Shown piece by piece: positions 52,499 to 62,402 of a stretch of 64,000 bases of DNA. The DNA is from Elusimicrobium simillimum. Lineage in GTDB: Bacteria > Elusimicrobiota > Elusimicrobia > Elusimicrobiales > Elusimicrobiaceae. Below the pieces are notes generated by a model. It did not search any database. It saw only the letters and a program-made list of their open reading frames with translations, and was not told the origin of the DNA. The DNA is taken from assembly GCF_049639735.1 (NCBI RefSeq), contig NZ_JBEVVA010000003.1:1364001-1428000 (forward strand). Reading direction: 5' to 3'. Both the position numbers and the translations under genes were made by a program. Within the stretch, counting starts at the first letter, position 1, and every line of letters starts with the position of its first letter.

Positions 52499-53848
52499 TC
52501 AATCTAATACTTTTTTCTGTCGGCGGGACATTATTAGAAACGGCGCGCCCAGTAAAAAGAAAATTACGGCAAGCAATAAATATTTTAAATTGGCCGCGTA
52601 TACCAGCCACACCGCGTACGCCGTGCCCAGCGCCCCGGTAAAAAAAGCTGTTTTTATGGCCACGCCTTTACCCGTGGGAAAACGCTTGGGGCTTGCCAGC
52701 TTTACCAGGTACAACGCCGTTATAAAATAAACAGGCATTACCATTACAGCCGTTATGGTAAGAAGCGTATGAAAGGCGTTCTCCATAAAAAACCCTATAA
52801 ACAGCGCCAGCTGCACGGCGCATACCGTAAATAAAAGCGAGAAGCCTGGCACGCCGTTTTTATTTTCTTTAGTAAATATTTTGGGGAAAGACTTTTCTTT
52901 AGCGGCGGCAAAGGGGACCTCGGCCGTAATGGTTATCATAGAAAGAGTGGCAAACAATACGGATACTATCATACCCACGTTCATAAGCACCGCGCCGGCG
53001 GGGCCTATAATGTGCTCCAAAATGCCCGCCGTGGACGGGTTGGGCATGGCGGCTATTTGCTCTCTGGTAAGTATGCCAAAGGGCAGAACGGAAACAATGA
53101 TATACATAATTATGCACAGTAAAAAAGCGGACAAAATAGCGCGGGCAATTTGCTTTTGCTCACGTACTTTTGAAGATAAAACTATAGCGGCTTCTATGCC
53201 TATAAATGTCCACAAAGTTATTATCATGGTGTTTCTTATTTGCGCCATCAGCGGCACGCCACCCACCGCCATAGAAGAAAAACTGTTAACAAAAGCGGTT
53301 TTAAGCGTGTCAAAATTAAACGCTACAAACACCGCCGCCATAAAGAAAAACAACGGCACCAGCTTACAGCATGTGCCAACTAGGTTAATGGCGGCCGTCT
53401 TTTTAATACCGCGCAGTATTAAAAAATAAAAACCCCATATAACTAAACTTGCGGTAAGTAAAGCGTAAATAGTATTGCCGCCTTTAAAATACGGCGGAAA
53501 AAAGTAATTAAGAGATTCTGTCAGCACAGTAGCAAAAGCAGAAATAGCAAACACGTTTGACACCCAGTACCCCCACGCCGTAAAAAAGCCCGCGGTATTA
53601 CCAAACCCCTCTTTAGCGTAAATATAAATACCGCTTACCGCCGCCTCCGGGCGCACAATGGACAGCACCCTAAGTGTATTTGCTAAAAAGAACATACCTA
53701 CAGCGGTTATCAGCCACGCTATACATATAGCGCCAACCCCCGCCCCCACCGCCATATTTTGCGGCAGCGCGAATACGCCAGAGCCTATCATAGCGCTTAT
53801 TACCAGGCCTGTAAGGCCCCAAAAACCTATTTTTAAAGAATTTTGCAT
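52499..53848 (-). CDS. ArcD-type basic amino-acid/polyamine antiporter (APC family)
   Basis: A 449-residue, ~12-TM protein. GLVISAMIGSGVFALPQNMA is the substrate-binding TM1 of the ArcD/LysI subgroup; WTFIGIEAAIVLSSKVREQK the TM6 region. Probably exchanges arginine or lysine with ornithine or a polyamine. GGAG and an extended -10 (TGCTAAAAT) precede the ATG. Confidence 0.88.
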   Translation of the reverse strand: MQNSLKIGFWGLTGLVISAMIGSGVFALPQNMAVGAGVGAICIAWLITAVGMFFLANTLRVLSIVRPEAAVSGIYIYAKEGFGNTAGFFTAWGYWVSNVFAISAFATVLTESLNYFFPPYFKGGNTIYALLTASLVIWGFYFLILRGIKKTAAINLVGTCCKLVPLFFFMAAVFVAFNFDTLKTAFVNSFSSMAVGGVPLMAQIRNTMIITLWTFIGIEAAIVLSSKVREQKQIARAILSAFLLCIIMYIIVSVLPFGILTREQIAAMPNPSTAGILEHIIGPAGAVLMNVGMIVSVLFATLSMITITAEVPFAAAKEKSFPKIFTKENKNGVPGFSLLFTVCAVQLALFIGFFMENAFHTLLTITAVMVMPVYFITALYLVKLASPKRFPTGKGVAIKTAFFTGALGTAYAVWLVYAANLKYLLLAVIFFLLGAPFLIMSRRQKKVLD

Positions 53849-53908
53849 AAAGTCTCCAAGTGTCTAAATGCTATTTTAGCATAATTAGGCGGGCTGACCG
53901 TCGGTAAA

Positions 53909-53935
53909 AAAGGCCCACTTAATAAGAGGGCCTTT
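53909..53935 (-). terminator. Terminator of the membrane-protein gene
   Basis: AAAGGCCC with GGGCCTTT, between the two leftward genes; T-rich on the minus strand. Confidence 0.75.
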
Positions 53936-53957
53936 GCAAATTATTAAAACAAAAACT

Positions 53958-55079
53958 TTATCTTTCTGATATAAATTTACGCAGCTCCGCTATGTCGTCC
54001 GGCTTTACAAGCCAGACAGAAGTTTGCAGGTAAACCGGGTTATGGTTTCTTATTTTAACTGCCAAGTAGCTGCCGTCGTGTTCTTCATTAGATACGCCGG
54101 CATTAACCGCGCGCGTCTGCAGTTTTAAAGAGCCTGGCGTACCACAGCCTTTTCTTATGCAAAACTCTTTAATGTAGTCAGAAAAAGCGTTAAACGCGGT
54201 TTCTTTGTCCGCCTCGTAAAAATCAATAGACTCAATTTCATTTATTTTATATTCATCGGCATATTTGGTTTTTCCGTCAAGCGGGTAGAATATTATTTTA
54301 CCGCTTACCTTATCAATATCTATAAGATCATATTTATTAAAAAGCGTTTTGATAAATAATATTACGCTAATCACGCCAATAATACTACCCACTATACGCC
54401 CAAACAAAAAGGCAATAAAAAACAAAAATGTTATAGCCACAAGCCCGGCTATTTTAGCGGCGGCGGGTTTGCCAAGCGTAAGCCTGGCGGGCGCGTACTT
54501 AAGCACGTAATAATGTTTTATAGTGGATTTTACGGAATTTTCAGGAGTGTCGTCATCGGGCGCTGCGGCGCTGTCTCCGCCCGCTATTTGCGGCTGCGGC
54601 TTTTTATTACCGTAGAAAAATATCCACAACCCAAACACAGTAATAAAAAAACCTATTAAAACAAAAACCATGCCAAACCATGTTAAGGCAGTGTTTCTGT
54701 ACTTAAAAACAAAATCTTCTTTAGCGGCAAATAATTTTTTAAGCTGCGCCTCTGCCTCTCTAATTTGCCCTACTCCTATATTGCCGCCGCCGTCCGCCCC
54801 GTAAACCGCGCCATGCTCTGCAACAAAAGCTATTGTGTAAACGTGCTTGCCTTTGCGGTAATTTTCTTCAAGGCGTGTGGTACGAACATTAATCATTTCT
54901 TTTTTATAAAAGAAATTATCATACTTAACGCACTTTGCCGCAGGCCCGTTAAACTTACAATCCACCGTCATAGGAGAGAGCGACATATACACAAAAAAAC
55001 CGCTGCCTAAAAAGAACAGCAGACCAAAAATTATTATTACTACAGAAAACCCGTGATACTTTGCTTTATCCAAAGGCAT
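53958..55079 (-). CDS. Membrane protein, DUF3592-like
   Basis: A 373-residue protein with TM segments near residues 12-33 and 125-150 and two more near 215-260, between them a beta-rich domain (VRTTRLEENYRKGKHVYTIA). Patterns recall DUF3592 eukaryote-like membrane proteins but I cannot name the role. AGGATGAG before ATG. Confidence 0.6.
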   Translation of the reverse strand: MPLDKAKYHGFSVVIIIFGLLFFLGSGFFVYMSLSPMTVDCKFNGPAAKCVKYDNFFYKKEMINVRTTRLEENYRKGKHVYTIAFVAEHGAVYGADGGGNIGVGQIREAEAQLKKLFAAKEDFVFKYRNTALTWFGMVFVLIGFFITVFGLWIFFYGNKKPQPQIAGGDSAAAPDDDTPENSVKSTIKHYYVLKYAPARLTLGKPAAAKIAGLVAITFLFFIAFLFGRIVGSIIGVISVILFIKTLFNKYDLIDIDKVSGKIIFYPLDGKTKYADEYKINEIESIDFYEADKETAFNAFSDYIKEFCIRKGCGTPGSLKLQTRAVNAGVSNEEHDGSYLAVKIRNHNPVYLQTSVWLVKPDDIAELRKFISER

Positions 55080-55141
55080 ATCTCATCCTGTTTTATCGTT
55101 TCTTAAATGATACCTCTTAACGTAACAAAACACAATATGGT

Positions 55142-56224
55142 CTAAAGGCCAAAATCAAACTGCAGCTGGTTGCTTTTGCTTTGCTCCTGCGTGCCGGAGT
55201 TGCCCAGGCTAAGACCGGCAAGGCGCACGCCTTTAGCCTTAACCTCTGCCGCCAGACCGGGCGTGTGCAATAGTTCAAGGGCGGTATTTAGAAAAGATTC
55301 ATACTTTAATATATATCCCCCCGGGGTTTTACGGCGGGTAATCTGCTTAAAATCAGCAAATTTTATTTTGAGTGTGATTGTACGCGCCTCAAAGTCACGT
55401 TTAGCGGCGCGGCGCCAGACCTCTGGGGCAATTTCTTTTATTTGGTCTTCCAACTCGGCCATGTCGTGGATATCGGTAAGGTAAGTTGTCTCCGCGCCTA
55501 TTGATTTACGTACACGGTCGGGCTCTACGTCGCGGTTGTCTATGGCGCGGGCATTAAGGTAATAGGTGTGCCCCGCTTTGCCAAAATGTTTTACCAGGTC
55601 AGCTTCCGTCATACGTTTTAAGTCTTTACCTGTTTTTATGCCAAGGCCGCGCATTTTTTCAGCCGTTACTTTGCCTACACCCCAAAAGCGTTCTATCTTA
55701 AGGCTCTCGGTAAATTTCTCGGCCGTTTTGTGCGTTATTACGTAAATACCGTCGGGCTTGTTTTGGTCTGACGCTATTTTGGCAAGAAATTTATTTATAG
55801 ATACACCGGCCGAGGCCGTAAGCCCGGTAACCTCTTTAATACGTTTTTTAATTTCTTTTGCTATTAGCGTGGCCGAGGGGTTGCCCTTTTTATTTACGGT
55901 AACGTCAAGGTACGCCTCGTCTAAGGAAAGGGGTTCCACAAGGTCAGTATAATCAAGAAAAATATCTCTTATTTGGGCGGAAACTTCTTTGTAAACGTCA
56001 AAGCGGGAGGGTACAAAAATAAGACCGGGGCATTTGGCCATAGCCGTCTTAGAAGCCATGGCGGAATGTACGCCGTATTTGCGGGCCTCGTAACTGGCGG
56101 CGGCCACAACGCCGCGCACGCCAGGGTAACCCACAGCGACGGGTTTGCCGCGTAAGGCCGGGTTATCACGTTGTTCTATGGACGCGAAAAACGCGTCCAT
56201 ATCTATATGTATTATTTTGCGCAT
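55142..56224 (-). CDS. dinB: DNA polymerase IV (Y family)
   Basis: A 360-residue protein: catalytic Asp8 in IIHIDMDAFFASIEQ, catalytic acidic pair in EPLSLDEAYLDVT near 100-112, helix-hairpin-helix near 175-210 and little-finger domain, ending in QLQFDF, a beta-clamp motif. It copies past damaged bases. No strong ribosome-binding site. Confidence 0.95.
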   Translation of the reverse strand: MRKIIHIDMDAFFASIEQRDNPALRGKPVAVGYPGVRGVVAAASYEARKYGVHSAMASKTAMAKCPGLIFVPSRFDVYKEVSAQIRDIFLDYTDLVEPLSLDEAYLDVTVNKKGNPSATLIAKEIKKRIKEVTGLTASAGVSINKFLAKIASDQNKPDGIYVITHKTAEKFTESLKIERFWGVGKVTAEKMRGLGIKTGKDLKRMTEADLVKHFGKAGHTYYLNARAIDNRDVEPDRVRKSIGAETTYLTDIHDMAELEDQIKEIAPEVWRRAAKRDFEARTITLKIKFADFKQITRRKTPGGYILKYESFLNTALELLHTPGLAAEVKAKGVRLAGLSLGNSGTQEQSKSNQLQFDFGL

Positions 56225-56265
56225 GGTGTGTAGGTTTGCTGCCCGCGCAAGGTTTTGCGCTTAAA

Positions 56266-56556
56266 TTAAAAATCTCTTTTTTTGCCGCGAAAGCCCGAAC
56301 CGCCGCGCCCGTCGGCCACTATTCTGGGTGAGCCGTCTGCGTTAAAACGTTCTGTCTTGCTAAAACGGGGGCGGTCATCGTCACGGCCGCGGCCGAAGGG
56401 TTTTCTATCACCGAAAGGTTTTCTGTCGCCAAAGGGTTTTTTATCGCCAAAGCCGCCTTTTCTATGCCCGAAAGATTTCTTTTCTTCCAACAGTTTTGTT
56501 ATTTTTTCTAACTGCGTGTTTATTGTTTTAAGCTGCTCAAGTATTTCATTATCCAT
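56266..56556 (-). CDS. Disordered Arg/Gly-rich protein
   Basis: A 96-residue protein: a coiled coil start (MDNEILEQLKTINTQLEKIT), then three FGDRKP repeats and RGG-like segments. Such tails bind RNA. AGGAG before ATG. Function unknown. Confidence 0.65.
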   Translation of the reverse strand: MDNEILEQLKTINTQLEKITKLLEEKKSFGHRKGGFGDKKPFGDRKPFGDRKPFGRGRDDDRPRFSKTERFNADGSPRIVADGRGGSGFRGKKRDF

Positions 56557-56668
56557 TTTCAGGCTCCTTTAACTACAGTACCTTAATTATACTTTATTAA
56601 AAATACTGATATTTAAGTTTGTTTTTGATATATTGGATGTATAACCTAAATTAAAGGGGGACGCTAAC

Positions 56669-56980
56669 ATGAAAAACCTTGAAAATATGTTTTACGCAGG
56701 TATTGGCATGGCCTTAAAAGGCAAAGCCAAAGTAGAGCAGCTGGCAAAGCAAATTGCCAAAGACAGCAAAATGGACGCCAAAGAGGGCAAAGCGTTTGTT
56801 GCAAGCGCCGTTAAACACGCCGAGGACGCTAAAAAAGAATTGGCCAAACAAATTGACGCCACCGTTAAACAAACAGCCTCTAAAATGGGCTACGTAAGCA
56901 AAAAAGAAGCCGACCAGCTTAAAAACGAAATTAAAAAGCTTAAAGCGCAACTTAGCAAAAAACCGGCTAAAAAGAAATAA
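56669..56980 (+). CDS. Phasin-like helical protein
   Basis: A 103-residue protein with long amphipathic Ala/Lys helices (EQLAKQIAKDSKMDAKEGKA) and a PAKKK tail, like PhaF/polyhydroxyalkanoate granule-associated proteins; its place 19 bases before ubiB-type gene is common. Role inferred. Confidence 0.65.
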   Translation: MKNLENMFYAGIGMALKGKAKVEQLAKQIAKDSKMDAKEGKAFVASAVKHAEDAKKELAKQIDATVKQTASKMGYVSKKEADQLKNEIKKLKAQLSKKPAKKK

Positions 56981-56999
56981 TTGATTAAAGGAAATTAAA

Positions 57000-58697
57000 A
57001 TGGGAATTGTGTCTAAAACTATCCGCCACACTCAGCGTTACAGCGAAATTTTAAGCGTGCTTGTAAAGTACGGCATGGGCGATATTGTGCGCTCGCTAGA
57101 GCTGGCGGATAAATTCCCTATAGTAAAAAACTTACTCCCTCATAAAGAAGACAAACCTATTTACCAATTTAGCAAATGGGAAGATATACGCATGGCGCTT
57201 GAGGAACTGGGGCCGACATTTGTAAAGTTAGGCCAAATGCTTAGCAACCGCCCCGACATTGTGCCGCTGCCGTTAATTAAAGAACTAGAAAAACTGCAAG
57301 ACACCGTCCCCCCGTTTGATTACGAAGAAGCGGTAAAAATAATAGAAGACGAGCTTAAAGCCCCGCTTAACGCCAACTTTAAACACTTTCATAAAAAGCC
57401 GGTTGCCGCCGCCTCAATATCGCAGGTGCACCAGGCGCAGCTGCCTGACGGTACAAAAGTGGCCGTTAAAGTGCAGCGCCCAAATATAGAAAAAACAGTT
57501 GAGGTGGACGTAGAAATTTTGCACAGCCTTGCGCAGTTAATAGAAGATAATATTGCCGAGGCCAAATACTTTAACCCCACCGGCCTTATTAACGAGTTTG
57601 ACGAACACATTAAAGAAGAACTGGACTTTAACCGTGAAAGGTTTAATATAGAACGCTTTCACAAAAACTTTGAAAGCGACGAACGCGTTTACGCCATGCG
57701 TGCCTATAAAGAGTATTCCTCCAAGCGCGTGCTTACCATGCAGTTTATTGACGGCGTAAAGGTAAGCAAAATTGCCGAAGACAACCTGGAAGGCTATGAC
57801 AGGCAGTTAATAGCTAAAAACGGCGCGCAAATAATTTTAAAACAAATTTTTATAGACGGCTTTTTCCACGCTGACCCGCACCCGGGCAATATTATGATAA
57901 TGCCCGGCAACCAAATATGCTTTATAGATTTTGGCATGATGGGCACGCTGATGGAATCGCAAAAGGACGACCTGGGCACATTAATAGTAGCGTTGATGTA
58001 CCGCAACTCTTACCTGGTAACCAGCACACTGCTAACCATTGTTAACCGCACAGACCACCCCCAAGCGCGTGAGATTGAGTACGCCGTGCAAAAGCTTATT
58101 GAGCGTTACATTGACCTGCCTTTAGAAGAGGTTAATATAGCCGAACTTTTGCTTGCCTTAACAGAACTTATAGCTAAGTTTGAACTTAAAATGCCGGCTA
58201 ACTTTTCTTTTATGGTAAAGTCTTTAATCACCATTGAGGGCGTGGGCCGCCAGCTGGACCCTGAGTTTAAAACAATGGCTATTATAAAAGAGTTTTCTAA
58301 AACCATTATACGTAACCGCCTGGACCCCAGGCACATGGCCGCCACGGCCGCTATATCGCTGTTGGAAACGGCCAAGCTTATACAGTCCGCCCCGCGCGAC
58401 ATACGTGAGATTTTAAACAAAGCCAAACAAGGCCATATGAAAATAGAGTTTGAACACCACAAACTGGGCGGCCTGCAGCAAACTATAGACGAGGCCAGCC
58501 GCACGCTTGTGTTTGGCATAGCAATGGGGTCTTTAATTATAGGTTCTTCTATAATGGTACACGCTGACATAGCGCCCAAACTTTACGGCATCCCCGTGAT
58601 AGGATTGCTGGGCTTTGTAATCAGCGGGCTTATGGCCGCGTTTATTTTGCTGTCCACAGCCTACTACCGCTTTAAAAACAGAAAAAGAAACAAATAA
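57000..58697 (+). CDS. UbiB/ABC1-family atypical kinase
   Basis: A 565-residue protein: KxGQ motif in GPTFVKLGQMLSNRPDIVP near 70-88, Ala-rich loop PVAAASISQVHQAQLPDG near 133-150, catalytic FFHADPHPGN near 287-296, metal-binding IDFGMMG near 307-313, and two C-terminal TM segments near 505-560. The family uses ATP to help lipid (quinone) handling in membranes. AAAGGA before ATG. Confidence 0.92.
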   Translation: MGIVSKTIRHTQRYSEILSVLVKYGMGDIVRSLELADKFPIVKNLLPHKEDKPIYQFSKWEDIRMALEELGPTFVKLGQMLSNRPDIVPLPLIKELEKLQDTVPPFDYEEAVKIIEDELKAPLNANFKHFHKKPVAAASISQVHQAQLPDGTKVAVKVQRPNIEKTVEVDVEILHSLAQLIEDNIAEAKYFNPTGLINEFDEHIKEELDFNRERFNIERFHKNFESDERVYAMRAYKEYSSKRVLTMQFIDGVKVSKIAEDNLEGYDRQLIAKNGAQIILKQIFIDGFFHADPHPGNIMIMPGNQICFIDFGMMGTLMESQKDDLGTLIVALMYRNSYLVTSTLLTIVNRTDHPQAREIEYAVQKLIERYIDLPLEEVNIAELLLALTELIAKFELKMPANFSFMVKSLITIEGVGRQLDPEFKTMAIIKEFSKTIIRNRLDPRHMAATAAISLLETAKLIQSAPRDIREILNKAKQGHMKIEFEHHKLGGLQQTIDEASRTLVFGIAMGSLIIGSSIMVHADIAPKLYGIPVIGLLGFVISGLMAAFILLSTAYYRFKNRKRNK

Positions 58698-58713
58698 ATA
58701 ACCTCATTAATAC

Positions 58714-58749
58714 GGCCAAAAGACCTATACAATTATAGGTCTTTTGGCC
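58714..58749 (+). terminator. Terminator of the ubiB-like gene
   Basis: A 16-bp perfect stem (GGCCAAAAGACCTATA and its complement, 4-nt loop). Confidence 0.88.
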
Positions 58750-58773
58750 CATGTATTTACCACGCTTTTTAAC

Positions 58774-58779
58774 TACAAT
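58774..58779 (+). promoter_or_regulatory. -10 box of the ChaN-like gene (leaderless)
   Basis: TACAAT ends exactly 6 nt before ATG 58786, no ribosome-binding site. The -35 is weak. Confidence 0.5.
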
Positions 58780-58785
58780 TTATAT

Positions 58786-59844
58786 ATGAAAAAATATTTT
58801 TTAATTTTAATTGTATTTATATTGGCGCAGTCTTCATTTGGCCAGTCTTTTATAAAGGACGCCAATAAAAAAATAGACGCCGCGCGTGCGCAGCTTAACG
58901 CGCCCGCCGCTGCCGCCACGCCCGCTTATACCGCGCCTTGGTACACTATGGCAGCGGAGAACATTTCAGATTATTTTAATAAAAACGCTAAATTCTATTC
59001 CAACAATGAAGAACTTTTTAATTTTTACTCAAAAATTTTGGCCGCGCATGACATGGTGTTTTTTGGTGAAATTCATACATACCCTTACCCGCGCTATAAA
59101 ACCATGCAAATGATAATGAAATATAACCGCCAGCACCCCGGTGCCCCTATAATAAATATTTTTTATGAAGAAGACGAATCGTTTCAATATAAAATAGACG
59201 CTATAGCTGCAGGACTTGAACCGTTGTCACCGCAGGAAAAAACGGAATATTGCAAACAGTACTCTAAAAACGACATACATGTGCCAGAGGAAACCATGTG
59301 CTTAGTTTTAGCAGAAGGTATTAAAATATGGTTTATAGATTTAGACCATGACAAGAGTGTGTCGTATATAAAAAACACAAATGTACGCTTGGAAGAGCAG
59401 CTTGGTTTTGACATGAGAAACCGCGCTATGTTTGCGCCTATATCCAAAGCTATGGTAAAAAACCAAAAATCAGTATTTTTTGGCGGACAGCAGCATGTTT
59501 ATTACAGAGATTGGAAAGATAACAGTAGAACGCTTACCCAAATGGCGCAGGAACACTTTAGAAACAAAAAATTTACCGTAGTATTGCATTCCGGCGGAAG
59601 TTGGCACCACTCAAAATCCATTTTTACACGCTTTGTTTTAGAACCGCAGGATTATACAACCTACAACGGCCCGGCGGACGCGGAGAACTTTGTGGAATGG
59701 CAAATTAAAGAATACTTTGAAAAACCCGCCATATTAAAAATTATCCCGCAAGGGCAGGAAAATAATAAAGCGTATAACGCAAGACCGGCGGACTATCTTA
59801 TAACGTATCCCACCGCGCTTTCTTACAAAAAAATAAAGCAGTAG
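58786..59844 (+). CDS. ChaN-like secreted protein
   Basis: A 352-residue protein: signal peptide (MKKYFLILIVFILAQSSFG), then the ChaN/EreA-fold motifs VFFGEIHTYPYPRYKTMQMI near 100-119, FYEEDESFQYK, and FFGGQQHVYYRDW near 230-242. Family members bind haem or act as metalloenzymes near the envelope. Start chosen by signal peptide. Which ligand it binds is unknown. Confidence 0.75.
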   Translation: MKKYFLILIVFILAQSSFGQSFIKDANKKIDAARAQLNAPAAAATPAYTAPWYTMAAENISDYFNKNAKFYSNNEELFNFYSKILAAHDMVFFGEIHTYPYPRYKTMQMIMKYNRQHPGAPIINIFYEEDESFQYKIDAIAAGLEPLSPQEKTEYCKQYSKNDIHVPEETMCLVLAEGIKIWFIDLDHDKSVSYIKNTNVRLEEQLGFDMRNRAMFAPISKAMVKNQKSVFFGGQQHVYYRDWKDNSRTLTQMAQEHFRNKKFTVVLHSGGSWHHSKSIFTRFVLEPQDYTTYNGPADAENFVEWQIKEYFEKPAILKIIPQGQENNKAYNARPADYLITYPTALSYKKIKQ

Positions 59845-59920
59845 TTTTTGCCTTAGTTTTCTCTATACAAAATTTATATAATGTATATATAAATGATGTT
59901 AACCCCAGGAGATGAAACTT

Positions 59921-61621
59921 ATGGCAAAGGCGTGTAAGACAAGAAATTGTTCAGAACTTCAAGTAGAAAGACTTAAATTTAAGCCGGTACTTCCAAACAT
60001 CTTAAAAAACGGCCCCGCAAACGTAAAAGCAAAAGCTGGCAAAGCTACCAAATCAGTAGCGGACCAAGCTACAGTAAAAAAGATTTTCCCCAACACCTAC
60101 GGCATGCCCGAAGTTTCTTTTATCAAAGGCAATAACAAAGCAGGCTGCAAAGACGCTATTAAAGTAGCCGTAGTGCTTTCCGGCGGGCAGGCACCGGGCG
60201 GGCACAACGTTATAGCCGGTATTTTAGACGGTCTTAAAAAAGCTAACCCCAAAAACAGGCTTTTCGGTTTTTTAAAAGGCCCCGGCGGCGTGCTTGAAAA
60301 TAAGCTTAAAGAAATTACCCCCGCCTTAATGGCCGAATACAGAAACACCGGCGGTTTTGACCTTATACAATCAGGCAGAACCAAAATTGAAACGCCCGAA
60401 CAGTTAGAAACAGCCAAATGCAATATCTTAAAAAATAAAATGGACGCCTTCATAATAGTAGGCGGCGACGACTCTAACACTAACGCCGGCGTAATAGCGG
60501 AGTTTTTTAAACAGCATAATTTAAAAACCTGCGTAGTTGGCGTACCCAAAACAATTGACGGCGACCTTAAAAACGAACATATCGAAACCTCCTTCGGTTT
60601 TGACACAGCCACCAAAATTTACGCCGAACTCGTCGGCAATATCTGCCGCGACGTTAACTCCGCCCAGAAATACTGGCACTTTGTGCGCCTTATGGGCAGA
60701 AGCGCCTCACACATAACCTTAGAAGTAGGCTTTAAAACACAACCCAACATTGTTATGATAGGCGAGGAAGTGCTGTCTAAAAAAATGACCTTGGCGCAGA
60801 TTATAGACTCCTTAGCAAAAGTTGTAGCGGCCCGCTCTGAAAAAGGCAAAGACTTTGGCGTAATACTTGTACCCGAAGGCCTTATTGAGTTTATACCTGA
60901 AATGAAAGAGCTTATAGCCGCCCTTAACGACCTGCTGGCCGACCACGAAACCGCGCTTGCCAAAATGCACGGCATTGAAGAGAAAAAGCAGTTTATTTTC
61001 ACTAAGCTTTCACCCAAACTTTCTAAGCTTATGCAGTCATTACCGGCGGGCATAGCGTCACAGTTAATGTTGGACAGAGACCCGCACGGCAACGTACAGG
61101 TATCGCTTATCGAAACAGAAAAACTGTTAATTGAAATGTTGCACGCCAAACTTGCCCAAATGAGAAAAGCTAACAAATACAAAGGCAAATTTGCCGCTAT
61201 AACGCATTTCTTTGGTTACGAGGGCCGCTGCGGCGCGCCGTCTAACTTTGACGCCAACTATACCTACGCGCTGGGCTACAACGCCGCGGTACTGGCATTG
61301 AACAACTGCTCAGGTTATTTGTCATCAGTTAAAAACCTTGTTAAAAACCCTAAAGACTGGGAATGCGGCGGTATACCTTTAACAATGATGATGAACATTG
61401 AAAGAAGAAAAGGCAAAGAAAAGCCTGTTATCAGAAAAGCGTTAGTTGAGCTTAAAGGCGAACCTTTTAAACAGCTTGTTAAAAACAGAGACATGTGGGC
61501 GATGACGGAATCTTACATATTCCCGGGCCCCATACAGTATTTTGGCCCGTCAGCGGTAACCGATATGACAACCAAAACGCTGCAGTATGAGCAAGCCAAA
61601 ACAAAATCCAAAAAGAAATAA
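59921..61621 (+). CDS. PPi-dependent 6-phosphofructokinase
   Basis: A 566-residue enzyme: VVLSGGQAPGGHNVI, FIIVGGDDSNTNA (GGDD typical of the pyrophosphate-using type), VPKTIDGDL (catalytic Asp; sugar binding), LMGRSASHITLEVG. It makes fructose 1,6-bisphosphate from PPi in glycolysis and can run backwards. ATG 59921, 9 bases after AGGAG, is better than 59912. TATAAT at ~59876. Confidence 0.93.
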   Translation: MAKACKTRNCSELQVERLKFKPVLPNILKNGPANVKAKAGKATKSVADQATVKKIFPNTYGMPEVSFIKGNNKAGCKDAIKVAVVLSGGQAPGGHNVIAGILDGLKKANPKNRLFGFLKGPGGVLENKLKEITPALMAEYRNTGGFDLIQSGRTKIETPEQLETAKCNILKNKMDAFIIVGGDDSNTNAGVIAEFFKQHNLKTCVVGVPKTIDGDLKNEHIETSFGFDTATKIYAELVGNICRDVNSAQKYWHFVRLMGRSASHITLEVGFKTQPNIVMIGEEVLSKKMTLAQIIDSLAKVVAARSEKGKDFGVILVPEGLIEFIPEMKELIAALNDLLADHETALAKMHGIEEKKQFIFTKLSPKLSKLMQSLPAGIASQLMLDRDPHGNVQVSLIETEKLLIEMLHAKLAQMRKANKYKGKFAAITHFFGYEGRCGAPSNFDANYTYALGYNAAVLALNNCSGYLSSVKNLVKNPKDWECGGIPLTMMMNIERRKGKEKPVIRKALVELKGEPFKQLVKNRDMWAMTESYIFPGPIQYFGPSAVTDMTTKTLQYEQAKTKSKKK

Positions 61622-61625
61622 ACAT

Positions 61626-61655
61626 AAAAGCCCCGCGTAAAACGCGGGGCTTTTT
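61626..61655 (+). terminator. PFK terminator
   Basis: AAAAGCCCCGCG with its 12-base complement, 5-nt loop, T5. Confidence 0.93.
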
Positions 61656-61708
61656 AACATACAGGATAATTGTTATAATCATGTTAACTAAACAGAAACA
61701 GGGGTTAT

Positions 61709-62350
61709 ATGAAAAATTTTTTTATAAGAATAATGCCGTATGTAATATCAATGTCCGTTGGCATAACTATTTACGCGCTTAGCGGTATATACCTTAAAGA
61801 CTCGGCCTTAAACGACCTTAACGTAAATATAGCGGCCGGGCTTATGAGTATACCGCTTGTGTTTATATCCTATGAGGTTTTTAACAATCTGTCTAATAAG
61901 AAACTCAAAGATTCTTTACAGCGCCACCTGCTTAACGATATTAACGACACTATATTAAATATAATAGCCAACCTTAGAACGCTGCTGTCACAAACCAATG
62001 AGTTTAGCCCTGAAGAACTGGATATATTTCTAAATATGGACGCCGCCAATATAAAAAAGAATATAAAAATGGACGATACCACCGGTAAAAACCTACAGGC
62101 TGATAAAGAAAAGTTAACCCGCCTGGCAAGCGGCGGGACCAACGTGCTGGCCAATACTGAAATTGAACATATATTTAATATATCAAGCCGCCTGGGCGTA
62201 CTGGCTAAAGAAATTATATACCGTGATAAAATAAAAGATAAAAAAACACTTACAGACACCACCGCCGCCCTGCTAAAAGAACTGGACGACTGGGTGGACA
62301 TATACCAAGATGAGATTGTTAACCACCACAGTTTTAAACTTGTAGACTAA
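61709..62350 (+). CDS. Two-TM membrane protein of unknown function
   Basis: A 213-residue protein: TM ~8-29 (IMPYVISMSVGITIYALSGI) and ~38-56 (NVNIAAGLMSIPLVFISYEV), then a long helical cytosolic part. AGGGG before ATG and TATAAT ~20 bases further up. No family recognised. Confidence 0.6.
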   Translation: MKNFFIRIMPYVISMSVGITIYALSGIYLKDSALNDLNVNIAAGLMSIPLVFISYEVFNNLSNKKLKDSLQRHLLNDINDTILNIIANLRTLLSQTNEFSPEELDIFLNMDAANIKKNIKMDDTTGKNLQADKEKLTRLASGGTNVLANTEIEHIFNISSRLGVLAKEIIYRDKIKDKKTLTDTTAALLKELDDWVDIYQDEIVNHHSFKLVD

Positions 62351-62354
62351 CGCC

Positions 62355-62378
62355 CGCCCCCGCAAAAATACGGGGGCG
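62355..62378 (+). terminator. Terminator hairpin
   Basis: CGCCCCCG paired with CGGGGGCG, 8-nt loop, T-rich tail in both directions. Confidence 0.8.
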
Positions 62379-62402
62379 GATTTAATTACATGTAAATTGA
62401 CT

